From contig OU015568.1 in NCBI GenBank assembly GCA_907165135.1, positions 10,052,501 to 10,116,500 of the forward strand: a stretch of 64,000 nucleotides of DNA, written 5' to 3'. Shown here piece after piece: positions 13,150-25,432 of the stretch; position 1 is the stretch's first letter, and every line of letters starts with the position of its first letter. The position numbers and the translations under genes were made by a program. The DNA comes from Oikopleura dioica (lineage: Eukaryota; Chordata; Appendicularia; Copelata; Oikopleuridae). The notes beneath the pieces were generated by a model that worked only from the letters and a program-made list of their open reading frames with translations, searched no databases and was not told where the DNA came from.

Positions 13150-13782
13150 ATGGCAAACTCTAGGTACCAAAGATTACTTGTGAAGGATTTTCATTCTTTA
13201 TTAAAAGAACCATCTGAATTCGTAAGTTTATATCTGAGAACGGATAAAATCAAGAACATTAAGTTTACGCTGCGTCCTATCAATGACAATTTTTACCATT
13301 TCACCGCAACAATCCATGGCCTAGAGGGATCCCTGTATGAGGTAAATTTTCCATCGGCTTATTAAAACAACATAAAGTAATTCTAAATACTTATAGGGAG
13401 GTCATTTCTTGCTCGATATCAAGGTCAACAAAGACTATCCATTTGACTGTGTAAAAATGACGTTTTTGACGCCAATATTACACCCTGGGATCGATAGTGC
13501 AGGGAATATTTGCCCAAGTACGATTAATGATGGTGAACCGTGCATGAGGCTGGAAAAAAAGCTTCACCTACTTGTATCTACTCTATACGATCCCAAGGGC
13601 CTGCTATGGAGAGAACGTAACGCGAAAATCGGTTTGTTATTTATATCGACTTGTTTCGCATCTGAAATTTTTAAGTCGCCATGTTTGTGTCTGACCGTGA
13701 AAGATTTAACCAAAAAGCCCGAGAATACACCCGACTTCATGCCACACAATCAAAGCATGCTGAACTTTACAGTAAGATTTAA
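13150..13782 (+). CDS. ubiquitin-conjugating enzyme E2-like protein
   Basis: Three exons (13150-13341, 13397-13616, 13676-13782) joined by 55- and 59-nt GT-AG introns give a 172-residue protein, the usual size of an E2 core. Visible hallmarks: the HFTATIHGLEGSLYEGG segment, DYPF, the active-site region ILHP-G-ID...GNICPS with the catalytic cysteine, and a C-terminal helix (SDRERFNQKAREYTRLHA). E2 enzymes carry ubiquitin or a ubiquitin-like protein on this cysteine and pass it to a substrate, with an E3. Two points are odd: the conserved HPN triad reads HPG, and the usual Trp after the cysteine (WSP/WTP) is missing. It may be a divergent E2, or one with altered activity. I cannot assign a specific UBE2 paralogue. 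Confidence 0.85.
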
Positions 13783-14094
13783 CCTCTTAGAGAGAGTTTT
13801 ACGATTTTTTAGCCAAACAATATGCCGAAAATTCGATGAACAGCAGCTAATCCCTTTCCCTTCTATCGAAAAAATCACCTTTCGCAACGAACATTCCTCC
13901 TTTTACCACTCTTTTCCACAGCAGAATCTGTTAACTTTACCAACTTTGTATCAGATTGTTACGAGTAGTACCGTTCTACTCCCATTAAAAAATGATGATG
14001 ATTCCTTTTTGATTAACAAATAAAAGCGAAATGCATTTTTCTAGAACTGCCATATTTATTGCAGGAATTTATTTGCAAGTGTTCAGTTTTAAAA

Positions 14095-15945
14095 ATGGGC
14101 TACACCGAAGTGCACACGCTCGATCAGCGCATCAGAGATGCCCAGCTGATGCTAAAAAAGCTGAAAGAGTACCGTAACGCGGCGCGGAGATACACCACAC
14201 CAGCCGTTTCAAATAAATGCAGCAAATCTGTAAGCAAACCCTTCACTCACATAATTTTTGCGAAACTTGCAAGCTCTACAAAAACAGGGCAACCAGTTCA
14301 ACTTGGACATTTTTCCATGTTCTCCGCTGCTGTTTACCCGCAGCGAGTTGTTTTTCTTCCAATTCGTTTTTCGAAACTGCGTTTTTCCTCAGATACAGCA
14401 TCTTTCTGGATATGATTATAACTAGATTCATTTTAAAAGGTGCCAACACGTTAACTCGGAGAACTTTAGTGGACTCGATTTATTTTTTCATCATTGATTT
14501 TCAGAATAAGAAGGCTATTTCTGAGGCCAACCAGCAGATACAAATGCTTGAAAGACTCATTCGATCAGCTGAAAAGACTCCAGGAGAGGATTCAAAAAGT
14601 CTGTCGCATTTATCGCGTACATGGAAGTTTGAAAATCCGAAATAAAGTTCGTTTTGGCATGGCGAATTATACTGATCTCAGGAACGTTTTCGAGCTTGGA
14701 AAAAGCCCTTTTCCACTTGTCCCTTGATGGGGCAAATCGCAGCTTACTTCTACTCAGCCAGGCTCTTTTTCAAGCTCGTCTAAAAGAGCTCACAACGCGA
14801 AGAAAAAGCGCAACGCCAAGAACGCGCCAGATCCGTCCGCCGCTTTCTTCAACTTCAAGGGTGCCAAAACGCCAGAGGAAGGAGCCACTCTTGGGAATAG
14901 GCTCTTCGCTGCAGCAGCCAATGTTGGGGATGCTCTTAGCGATATGGTAGCGCGCGCCGCTGGACCACTGGCGGAGGAGCCTTTAGGAAATGGTTCAAAT
15001 TTATTTATTTTTCGCTTGCTAGAAATTTATTCCTCGTCTTTTTCGTTCACTCAATATTTACTCAGTTTTGGCAACATTCATGTCATATTTAGCGCGATTG
15101 CCTCTGAACCCTGTGGTTATCACGTAGCGTTGAAACTTTACCGCGACTTGTTTTTTATCTAGCCCTGGTGCTAGTGGAAATGTAAAATAGCACATGGCGG
15201 TTGGCGAAACGGTTCAAATGATTATTGAAAGTGCTCGTTTTGGGCGATAAGGGCGGACTAACTAGGGGGCGGATAAGGCGCGTAGAGTGAGTTTTTATCG
15301 CCAGGGAAGGTGAATAATTAGAACCTTTCTCTGCAGATGCCTCCGGAACAGAAGACGAAACAGTTGTCCTGTACCAGTCGGAAAGTGATCATCAGAATAA
15401 GGGTTGAAAATGAAGAAGACAAGTTTCATAGAAAAGAAAGTAGAAACCAACGGTTTAAATGTCAAGTGACCTTAGAAGCCGCTTTCTGACTCACGTTGAT
15501 GTCAATTAATTACTCTTGACATGCAAGCTTAACCTTCTGTGATCGACGTGCTTAAAAAGGATATCAAGACGGATATTCATCAAATCTCCGGATATCTTTC
15601 CGGTCTCTTCATTTTCAACCCTGTGCTCAGACAGATGATGCTTCTCACGGTCCTCTGTATGGACAAAATAATTCAATAAATGGCAGTCCTCGCAGAACGA
15701 TTCTAAGGCGGGTATCTTGCGGTGAAGCCCTTATTAGTTTATACGAACCTAAGAAAGACACCCTTGAAAGACGCAGACCGAAGCTCAAGATCACCGAGAG
15801 CCGTCTCAAGCTTTTCTTCACGACGCTTCCTGAACGTATTCTCGCCTCTTACACCTTCGATATTCTTGTTGCCCTGGTGGCTTTCGTCGTTTTACTTAAA
15901 TTCGGTGCCTGCAAAATCGTACAATTCAAATTTCAAGATTATTGA
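14095..15945 (+). CDS. coiled-coil protein with C-terminal membrane anchor (uncharacterised)
   Basis: The gene starts 31 nt after an acceptor (TTTATTGCAG, 14064), about 310 bp downstream of the E2 gene. Recognisable exons are 14095-14229 (amphipathic, RIRDAQLMLKKLKEY), about 14505-14620 (NKKAISEANQQIQMLERLI), about 14757-14990 (basic then Ala-rich), 15337-15401 (acidic), about 15528-15590 and about 15634-15945. The last exon ends in a hydrophobic segment (DILVALVAFVVLLKFGACK) followed by a short tail and TGA at 15943-15945, so a membrane anchor near the C-terminus is likely. Some junctions are uncertain. I do not recognise the family; coiled-coil tail-anchored trafficking or organelle proteins have this plan. 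The position after the E2 suggests possible co-transcription. Confidence 0.5.
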
Positions 15946-16159
15946 ACGAATAAATCTTTATGCTACACATCTACTGACAGAAGATAAGATAGGCGTTGAT
16001 TTACCTTCCGCTTTGGGAAAAATGCGCGAAACAGTCAATCGTCGATCTCTCTCAGAGTTTTTATTTCGAAAAATGTGCCATCCATAATTATGGTAATTTT
16101 AGAAAATAAATAATGAATTTTTGATTGAGTTTTTTTATGACAATAGATTTTTTAGTGAT

Positions 16160-17092
16160 CTATTTCATCAGATTATACAAAATGAAGCTGCCGATAATGG
16201 TAACACCAATAACCGGAATCCACGGAAATTCAAGCTCTTCAGATTTCTTTTCTTTTGGCGGATACCTTCTGTATCGATTGTAGTCGTCTATTGTGCGAGT
16301 GTGGACACTGCCATAACTAACAGATAGTTTCTGGACTGGTCTATTTTGATTAATTTTATCGGATTGTGTCGTCAGCTGATCATCGTATTTGGCTGTTGTT
16401 TTACCAACCTTTCTTACTGAACGCGATGAAGTGGCGTTTCTTTTTGTGCTTGATGGTTTTTTTGACTCTGATTTTGTCTTCGGCTTAGGCTTGACAGCTT
16501 GGGCATCTGATCGTTGAGTTAAGGGAGGAAAATTGCCATTAAAATCGTTCGTCAAGTCAACAGAACGATTATTCACAGTGATTGATGGCTGAATTGACAA
16601 ATTTGATGGAATTTCTATGTAGTAACCGTCCCCGCTGAAGATCTTGGGAGAACTTTTATTATTCTTCGTTGTTTGTTTTGAAGTTTTAGATTTTCGACCG
16701 GTATTCGTTGATCGACTAGAAGGTTCTTTATAACCACATGTTTTTCCCAGTAAACATCTCTGACATAAAGCTTTTTCATGAGGTTTGTTGAGATCAGGTT
16801 CACCACTGTATTCAAGCTCATTCATCCAATCTGGATACACCTCTCGGTTACACTCAAGACATCTTTGCCAGTAATTTGCATGAGCATAGGCACTCTCCCA
16901 CCATTTTCCACAAACGCATTCAAAGTAACCAAAGAGATTTCCATCTCCGCCGTATTCTCTTTTGTCTCCGATCTCATACAAAATAGTTCCACAACTCTTA
17001 CATTCGATTTCCGTTTGTTTACGAGCAGTTGTTGTCTGTCGAAGTTGACAATATTCGCAAAAGAAGTATCTCTTTATCCATGCACGCGGCAT
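16160..17092 (-). CDS. 3CxxC zinc-binding, tail-anchored protein (RTP/ZAR1-like)
   Basis: A single-exon 310-residue protein. Residues 1-125 hold a series of CxxC pairs: CEYC, CKSC, CVCGKWWESAYAHANYWQ, CLEC, and CQRC-(x4)-C. The CxCGKWW...Q-x-C-x-x-C pattern is the 3CxxC zinc domain of receptor-transporting proteins and zygote-arrest proteins. Residues about 126-285 are Ser/Thr/Lys-rich and look disordered. Residues about 288-309 (FPWIPVIGVTIIGSFILYNLM) form a C-terminal transmembrane segment with almost no tail, which fits a tail-anchored ER protein. RTPs help odorant and taste receptors to the surface; ZAR1 binds maternal mRNA. The anchor favours an RTP-like role, by inference. It is encoded opposite its neighbours. 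Confidence 0.7.
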   Translation of the reverse strand: MPRAWIKRYFFCEYCQLRQTTTARKQTEIECKSCGTILYEIGDKREYGGDGNLFGYFECVCGKWWESAYAHANYWQRCLECNREVYPDWMNELEYSGEPDLNKPHEKALCQRCLLGKTCGYKEPSSRSTNTGRKSKTSKQTTKNNKSSPKIFSGDGYYIEIPSNLSIQPSITVNNRSVDLTNDFNGNFPPLTQRSDAQAVKPKPKTKSESKKPSSTKRNATSSRSVRKVGKTTAKYDDQLTTQSDKINQNRPVQKLSVSYGSVHTRTIDDYNRYRRYPPKEKKSEELEFPWIPVIGVTIIGSFILYNLMK

Positions 17093-17351
17093 TAAAAAAG
17101 GACCTCAGTTGGAGGAGTGGGCCAGCTTCAACTGAGTTTTAATCAAATAAAAATCGCAGAAGAACAAATAATTGGAGATTTCATGAGGTCATATGTAACG
17201 GTAAAACAACTGCATACTAAGAATTAAAATCGAAATTAACTTATCTCGATGTTATCAAAAATTCACAAAAACGGTGAAATTCTCTAGAACGCATCCCTAG
17301 AACCGATGTTGATCTCATTTTGAAATCAGTTTGAACGGAACCGTTTAGAAA

Positions 17352-20300
17352 ATGCTGAACTCCGAAAAATACAAAGGGCAGACCAGCTACTCGCAGAATA
17401 TTGTTCACAAATGCGAAGAAAGATTGAAGAATGTGCTGAAAGAGCAGACACAGATCAAATGCAGAATCAAAAGTATTCAAGACGAAATTGAAATCATCGA
17501 CAAGCAACTGCACAATAACGCGCCAAAGCATATTCTCGACAGACTTATAAAGGTAACTATTGGTTTAATAGGACTAAAAACTATTAAAAAACCCTTACAA
17601 AACCATATTTTAACGTCATTTTGACCTTCAATTTTCAGCTTTTGGTAGAGAACTCATGATTTTATAAAAAAAATAAGTTTGTTCTAGAGATAATTTTCAG
17701 GGACGAACATGTCTGTCGACCGAGCTCAGTGGCGAGGTAGCGAAAGAAGAAAAACTTGCACTCGACCACGATGTGATCACACTGGAGCTCGAAAAAGCGC
17801 GCATTGAGCTGTCGAAACTCGAAGATCTGCAGAAACAAAATGAGCCCTTCGAGCTGATGCAGCAGGCAGAACTCGATGGAATTCGCGACAAGAGGTTGAA
17901 CAAGGAAAAATATGCTGCGAAAAAAGCAATACATATGGTAAGTCAAAATTTTAAAACAACGTTCTCTTCCTTGATTTCCGCAGTTAATTCTTGAACCTCA
18001 ATATTTTCTTTTAGCTGCATAAAAACCGTCGAATACAAGAAGCAGACAAGGACGAGCAAACTCATCAGATAATGACCGAAATCGACGGAGCCCTGACTAC
18101 TCACCAAAGACTGGAGCCATTTTTAAAAGACACAGCTCACCTTGTCAGCCAGCAGAAAAGAAACGCCAAGCTGGCGGAGCAAAACTTTGACACTCGTAGA
18201 AGAGATGAAATTATGAAGCTAAAGTCAGCGATCTCTGCAAGTCGTGATGATATCACAGCCAATGAGGGCAAACGTGGCGAACGAAGGCGAAAGCAGATTG
18301 AGAAAGAACAGAACAGAATAAAAGAACTCATGGCCAGCGGTTTGACCGAAAGAGCGGCGCAAATTCAGCTTTTCCGCGAGAAAAAGAGGAAAGAAGATGA
18401 AAAAATTTCGAATCTCTCTCGACCAAAATTACTCAAGCCATTGCTCGCGAAGGAGACCCAGTCAAATAACTCAGAAACTGCAGCAGTTGACGTCGAGGCT
18501 CCGATAGAACAGCTTGATTTTGGATCACGTGAGTACAAAGTTTAGTAGAACTGAAATTTTACTTTTGTTATAGTCGGAGACATTGGATCAGATAAAGACT
18601 CATCGTCCCAACTGAATCCATTAAAAGCCGGTGGGGTACAACGAGTAAAGAGCTACACAAGATGGGGCGTCGGAAAAATTAATATGATGAATAAACTCGG
18701 TGGTCGACCTGTTACAATCTGCCAAAATGATTCTGACAGTTCTGATGAAGAAGAAATGGACGAGGAAGAAGAGGAGCGTCAAAAAGCTCTAGCTGCGAAA
18801 CGAGCGGAAGATGAAGGGCGAATATTGATCCAGCCTGAATTCGATGGCCTTTGGGGCGCGGGAACTAAAGCGTCCGGCGACTTTGACGACTTCGACTTTG
18901 GAGATCGCGATAATGAAACAAAAGTCATCGAAGCGACCGACTTCGTTTCTAAGCCTGATGTCATTAAATTCGTAGACTTCAAGCTAGACCAGAAAGAAGG
19001 TTACACCGTCGTCGTGCAGCTCATCAACGTTTCGCACAATACATCTTCTATTCGTTATCATTCGTTGTCGACGACATTATCAGACTTCTGCTCAGTGGAA
19101 TACGAGCCTTGCGCGCCTCTCTCGCCTGGAATGGCTACTTCTTTCAAGCTGACTTTCCGCCCTGCTCTGATCCAAGTTATAACTGGATCTATCGTCTTTA
19201 CAACTCCTCTTGGAAGCTTGACGATTCCAGTAGAATGCATTCCTCCTCGCGTCCAGCCAAAGATCGACGTCGGCCCAGAAGGAATTCAATTCGGAAAGAC
19301 AGTTGTCGGAGAAGTTGTCGAACGCGTAGTCACGCTTACTAATATTGGTGCCATGGGCGGCGAATTCACGTGCAAATTGCAGTTCGAAGGCGACGAACAA
19401 AGAGCTCTTCTTCATCAAGACGATGATAACGATCCTGACTCCGACAACGATCCTGACCACATTGGCATCATAGACGAAATCAGCATGTACCCAGAGCACG
19501 GTGGGCTGCTTCACGCTGGCTCAGACGCAGAAATTACGCTCACATACTCGCCGAAAATGCCTGGGTCTACAACGGCCGAGCTGAAGATCAAAGTATTCAA
19601 GACGAAGAGCAACGATTCAAAAGATGTTGGGGCACTCTTTGTGGAAGAATTCATAGTAGCTGTCAACGCATCTTCGATTGATCTACCAGTTTCGGTTTCC
19701 AATAGCGAATTTGATCTCGGAGTGATGACATACGGATTCATGTTTCAAGAACAATTCACGGTTCACAACACAGCCAACGCTGCCAGAGTGGTCAGTTTCG
19801 TCGTGCCCAAAGAATTCGAGTCAATGGTAGAAATGTACCCAAAAACTGGTTATGTCCAAGGCAAGTCTTCGATGCAAGCTCATGTCAGATTCCAGCCAGA
19901 TGCAAATACAGTACTTGAGCTCGAAGAGCAAGAATCGCCATTCTACGATCCGGAGAATTTCATCATCGAGGTTCCTGTTCTACTGAAGGTAGCAGAGCAA
20001 ACACGCCCACTCGAGCTTTACGTGTATGGAATCGTAACAGATATGGAACTCAAGCTGAGCACGCACAAGATTGATTTCGGCTATTGTACGATTCACGAAA
20101 GCGTGTACCACACTGTAACAATAACAAATCCGACACTGCTGATTCAAGACTTTGGTTTCCCGAACATTCCCGACTTTATATCAGTTCGGCCTGATTTAGG
20201 ATTTGGCTCGATCACACCGGAAGAAAACCTCGATGTCGACATCAGTTTCATGCCATCCACAGCTGGCGAGTACAAATTTGAAGTTGTCATAGAAACTATT

Positions 20301-22142
20301 AGAGGCTTCAAAGGTGTCATCGAATGTCAAGGAATTGCTGTTCATCCTCCGCTAGAATTGTCCAAGCAACATATTGACTTCACCACGCCACTCCATGGCA
20401 CGCACCGAGAATCGTTCTACATCTACAACAATCACACTGAAATCGCCGAATTCCATCAATCCATTCCACGCATTGGAAAAGAAGATTACTTTCCCGTTGG
20501 GCCGATCTCATTTTGCTTCACGTATCCGGAATCATGCGGCTTGATATTTTCTCCCGCGGTTGGAACAATCTATCCGGGTGAAAGACAGTTCGTCACGATA
20601 ATGTGCAACCCGACGTTGATGGAGAACGATATTATTGCCATGATGCGTGCTTTACATATGGAAAAAACTGGCGATGATGGAAGCGGACTGGGCAAAACGC
20701 AGAGTCGAAATAATTTGGGCAGAAAGCGTTCTATGGCACAAGTTGGCAAGATCGGAAGAAAACAGAGCAGAACAGAGGCTGCGAAAGATTCTTTCCAAGC
20801 TAACAAAGGAAATCCTTTATATTGGGTAGCACGAGACAAACTAACGCGCTGCTACAATTCCACCAACGATTTCATCCCCGTTCCTTGCTTTATAACGCCA
20901 GGTTCCACTTCCGAATTGACGCTCTCGTCTGATCAGTGTCGCTATGAAAACTGTCTCTGGGTGCACGTCCGCGTTCGCAGACTTCGACCCTGGATAGTCG
21001 TCAAGAATTTCAACGGAAAACCAGCAGTTGATTTTGGATCGGCACCGATTGGCGAGACTGAAAAGCGAACATTGCTGGTGGAAAATATTTCCGATCAAAC
21101 GGTGGAAATGAAATCCTCCTTGTTGGATCCTCATGGGCCCTTCCAGCTACTCAATCCTTTAGGCGAGCTCGAACCTGGCGAAACGCACTTTTTGCTATTG
21201 ACCTTCAGTCCGATCAGAGACAAGCCCTATCATGAAGTTCTTCAAGTGCATCAAACTCAAGAAGACTGTGAACATGTGGCGACTCTCGACATCTCCATGA
21301 CTGGCACAGGTCTTCGTCCGACTTGCTCGCTGATTCACAACGGCATAACTCTTCCCAGCGATCCGACCATCAACATGGGAATCGTTCAACCGAATCAAGA
21401 GGCCAAGACAACAATCACCATCCGTAACACCTCCGAGTTCCCGATCAAGTTCAGAATCTCCCTTGATTCCGACAACGATCAATTCCTCGCAAATAACCGA
21501 TCTGGACGAGTGTTGTTCAATTGCGCCCCTTCGTTTGGAATTCTGTCGATGGCAGATGAGATCAAGCTAAATATTTCATTCACACCCGATCACATGGGTG
21601 TGTTTAAAGATGTACTTAACCTTCGCCTCTTCGGAAGAGAGTACGGAAAAGTCCACATCCATGGAATGGCGATTTTGAATTCAGCCTTCCTTGATAACGT
21701 CGGATACTCCAGTCAACGAAAAGGAGCCGGAGTTGGTTTTTCAAAGGCCGATATTGGAAACGACCAGAAGATTCTTGAGCCTGTCTTAGTCAAGCTTGAA
21801 GCTATCCCAGATCAGGTGATAACGGAGTACGTTGGTAAAATTGTGATTCGAGCAATTCCACTATCTCACAAGCCGAAGACGACATTCGAGATCTTTTGCG
21901 TCGACAAGGACAAGACTTTCGATGACTACCCAATTACGATCACCCCTGGCGTCACTGGAGAAGTAGAGTCTGGCAACGATCTCGAAATCTTCTTCAAGTT
22001 CGACGGAATTATCAAGTTGCCTTTCGACAAGTTCATGATTCGATTGAAAGGAGACAAGCTCAGTGAGTACAATCTCGTCTTTGCCACTGAAGACATGGAC
22101 AGAAGCTGGGATGCGCTGCCTGCCAATTCTTTGTTCTTATAA
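17352..22142 (+). CDS. CFAP74: cilia- and flagella-associated protein 74
   Basis: Four exons (17352-17552, 17701-17937, 18015-18528, 18574-22142) join in frame to about 1506 residues, close to vertebrate CFAP74 (about 1580). The N-terminal ~320 residues are coiled coil (repeated K/E/Q heptads). The fourth exon opens with an acidic stretch (SDSSDEEEMDEEEEE) and then encodes at least seven immunoglobulin-like ASH/MSP-type modules, recognisable by repeated xIDFGxxxxGExxxRTxxxxN patterns such as QFGKTVVGEVVERVVTLTN and DFGSAPIGETEKRTLLVEN. In algae and mammals CFAP74 is part of the central-pair C1d projection of motile cilia. The only serious alternative would be another ASH-repeat ciliary protein (HYDIN, CFAP65), but length and the coiled-coil start favour CFAP74. 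Confidence 0.8.
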
Positions 22143-23917
22143 CTGTATATATCTATTTTTATTTTTGTATAATATAATCGTATTTATTTTTATAATTTAT
22201 GTGTTTTTTATTTCTTCTTCGGTTCAATTGGAATGAAAAAGGCGGAGCTCTGAGAATCGGAAGCATTTGCTGGCTTTGACCGAGGCGATCCGAGTCTAAA
22301 TCCTATGAAGCGCATCTATCTAATTTTAGACGATGAAACGGTCAAAGGTTGGATTGATGGCATCTTTTTCCCGTCAAGTTAATCACGTTTTTCATTGATG
22401 ATTGGCAATTTTCAGAAGTACTGACTAGATTGACTTATTAGGCATCTGTTGCATTCGTGTCAAATTCTCATGCAACATGATTATCTTGTTTTTAGCAAGA
22501 GCTTTAATTTATGCTTTATGGAAATATCATGCTGAGGATTCTTAGGCAACGATTTTTCTAAAACGTCACTATTCTATTTTAACAAAAATAAGAATTTCTT
22601 CAAATTCCAGGTATTGTCTGAGATTCTTTGACAAGACTACCTGATTATTTAAAGTTGGAATGCACGTAGGACTCTCCTTTTTGGACGGTTATAATGGGAT
22701 ACTAATAATGGAGGTTATCACGTCAAAGTTTAGATTCTAAACTTTTCAATGCGCATCACATGCCTTTGATTCAAAACAGATTCTTTTATATTCAACTCGT
22801 CCATGTGTATTTGCTCGAGCTCTGTAAGCCCCTTGATTTCCAAACTAGTCCATTATTAATATTGTTTATCCCGGACTTCCCCTGCGAATATGAATTGCTT
22901 CCTGGTCTGAATAATGAACATGTTCACGTGGATGCTAATAATTGATTTTTTGATGGTTTATTTAGCAGATTTTCGTTCCATTGAAATAGTTTTGAAGAAT
23001 ACTTGACGGCTCATTGTAAAATCAACGCACTCAAACTTATCAACGTTCAACAAGTTCATACAATCACTAGCTGAATCAATGCTTCAGAGATTCAAAACTA
23101 TCGAAATTCTCTTTTACCGAGGCATAATTAAATTTTACGAAACAAAGTCCCCTTGAAGTCCCTTTCATAAAGCCATGGGAATCATATAAAGCAAACTTTC
23201 TTTCACGTCGCAGTAAAAGGCCTTGATGAATGATACTGAGCATTTTCTGAGGGTTGTGGATTCATGCGTTCCATTGTGCGTGCCTCGTAAAAATGACCTC
23301 ACCTACTACATACGCAATCTTCAAAGAGACACCGCTCTTTCTTCCGCCGTTCCTTCCGCTCTTTCTCGATTCTTTTGCCAAATATGGCGAGTTCCTTAAA
23401 TTATTATTAACATTCTTTCCAAAAAAAACTAGAATCTTCTGCGCTCTTTATCAGCGGAAGAAACGCTCGTTCTTAAAATTCTTCCCTCAAAGAGCGTATA
23501 ATTAGTTCTTTGACAAAGTTTGACTCATATATACCGGAATAATTTCTTTGATATGCAGCAAGCGAAGTCCGAGCAGATTAATATCTACGAATCTAAAATC
23601 GCCTTCTATCTTGACGGTCAAGACCTGCCATGTCGAATGCAGATATCTTGGATTAGCCAGCTCCTTTTTTATATACATTTCTTTGCAGAGAAGATTCCCG
23701 GCTCCTAATGGCGTCAGTTTTTATTAAACATAGCTTCTAACCACATGATTAGCGGGGTAAATGTGACTAGAGTATTCTCTGTACAATGTTCATTGCATTT
23801 GTTACAAGGAGAGCCTGATGCCTGAGGCGCCCTCTCTCTCTGAATGTCGCTGTTGTGAGTCTTGGTTCATAAAGGTATGTCTACAGACCAGATGCCAAAC
23901 TTTAACACTGATAAAAT
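22143..23917. other. intergenic, no feature supported
   Basis: The first 60 bp are AT-rich 3' flank of CFAP74. The rest contains only short open frames without splice context. Confidence 0.5.
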
Positions 23918-25140
23918 ATGTTGAAATTGCAATCTATTTTTACATTTATTTTACTATTCGGAGAGATTAAAGCCTCTATAAGAAGAGAGAGAAGATATGA
24001 AATGAGCAAAGATCTTTGTAGCTCTGAATATAGAGCTAAAGCTTGTAATACTTGTGCGATGGGTAAGTCTAAAATTTCATCAGATCAAGTGAAGAAAGGA
24101 TTTTAAACTCATACCTTTTGTAGGCTATCACTTCAACTCATTAGATCACAGATCGATGATCTTCTGCAAACACCTTTTCCTCTGCTCAGGCGGTTGCCAG
24201 TTCGGAAAAGCTGTCCAAATGTTCCCAACATCTTCTGATAAATGTCTCGAGCAACAATGTGGCAGAGATCACAGCCCTTCAAACAATCAGAAGCAAGCCA
24301 TCGTCGATTCAGTACTTGACAATATCGCAATATCTGGAACAATGAATGACGAAGACTTGATTCTGTCGAAAGACTACGATGGAGTCTTGGATGAAATGAA
24401 CCGAAAACTGTCGTACAATGAACAGTGTCGCCTCGCTCATACAGAGCTAACGTAAGTTTATCCTCAGCAAATACTATCATTGTTACAGAGAGCCTCAATC
24501 TTCTATAGAAGAATCTCTTTTTATTCAAAAAGTAGCCGTTCAGAATAATGAAAATGCCAAAGTTAAAATTAATTGACCTCGTGCGTAAACCTTTTAGTAA
24601 ATCATCACGAGAGGAGTTAATATCCGAAACAATAAGTAATAAAAGTAGCCCAGGTGTCAATCTAGCGAGGTGTCAACAGTTTAACTTGAGTTATTATCTG
24701 CTGATAGTCATAACAAATACACAATAGAATTCCTGAACTATTATTAATTTAAATTCTTTGATGCGTACTCATAAAAAGAACCTAATCATTTTATGATGAG
24801 CTTATCAAGTTGATGATTCTGTTTTTTCAGGCTGGACAAGGATCAAATCAAGACGAGGGTAAACTGCCGCGAACCTTCTGAATTCTTCGCGACATTGGCG
24901 CCATGGTTCTTCCTCAGTGGCCTTATCATGCTCTTGACAGCCTCACTTTATGCCTTTTGCGTCACTAAACGTAAGTAGAAGATATTTTATTAGCAAGTGA
25001 ATAAAGAATTATTAGAAAAATATGCACCGAGACGGACGGAAAACTCAACTGTCGGGTCACCTCTTAGCGAAAGATCGCACCTTCTGAAAAACTCACATTC
25101 GGATGGAACTTTCTCAGACACGACGATACCCCGCGAATAA
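23918..25140 (+). CDS. single-pass (type I) membrane protein, cysteine-rich ectodomain
   Basis: Four exons: 23918-24062, 24124-24451, 24831-24970, 25016-25140, all phases consistent. The start is a signal peptide (MLKLQSIFTFILLFGEIKAS). The ectodomain of about 140 residues has about ten cysteines, followed by a transmembrane helix (FFLSGLIMLLTASLYAFCV). The cytoplasmic tail (about 40 residues) contains ERSHLLK, which resembles an acidic dileucine sorting signal, and ends PRE-stop at 25140. If the last 45-nt intron (24971-25015) is retained, the protein stops right after the membrane segment (TKRK), giving a possible tail-less isoform. I do not recognise the family. Confidence 0.65.
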
Positions 25141-25432
25141 AAGAAACTGTACTTCAAGCACTCATCAGTCATTCAACCCATCCACTAAATTGTAAATTGA
25201 CATTTCACCGTGGAACTCGTACTGTACCTCATACTGCCACAACTTTGTTTCTTGAGAAATTGAACCGTACTGTCCGCTGCTTCCTGTTTTATAGAACACT
25301 TTTTAAATAAATTATTTGTCTATTTAATTATCGAATTTCGAAGGCTTTTTATTGAATCAGGGGCAGATCAGATCATACAGAAATTTAAACATTGAACATT
25401 AACATTAAACGAATTTTGAACTATCAAGAATT

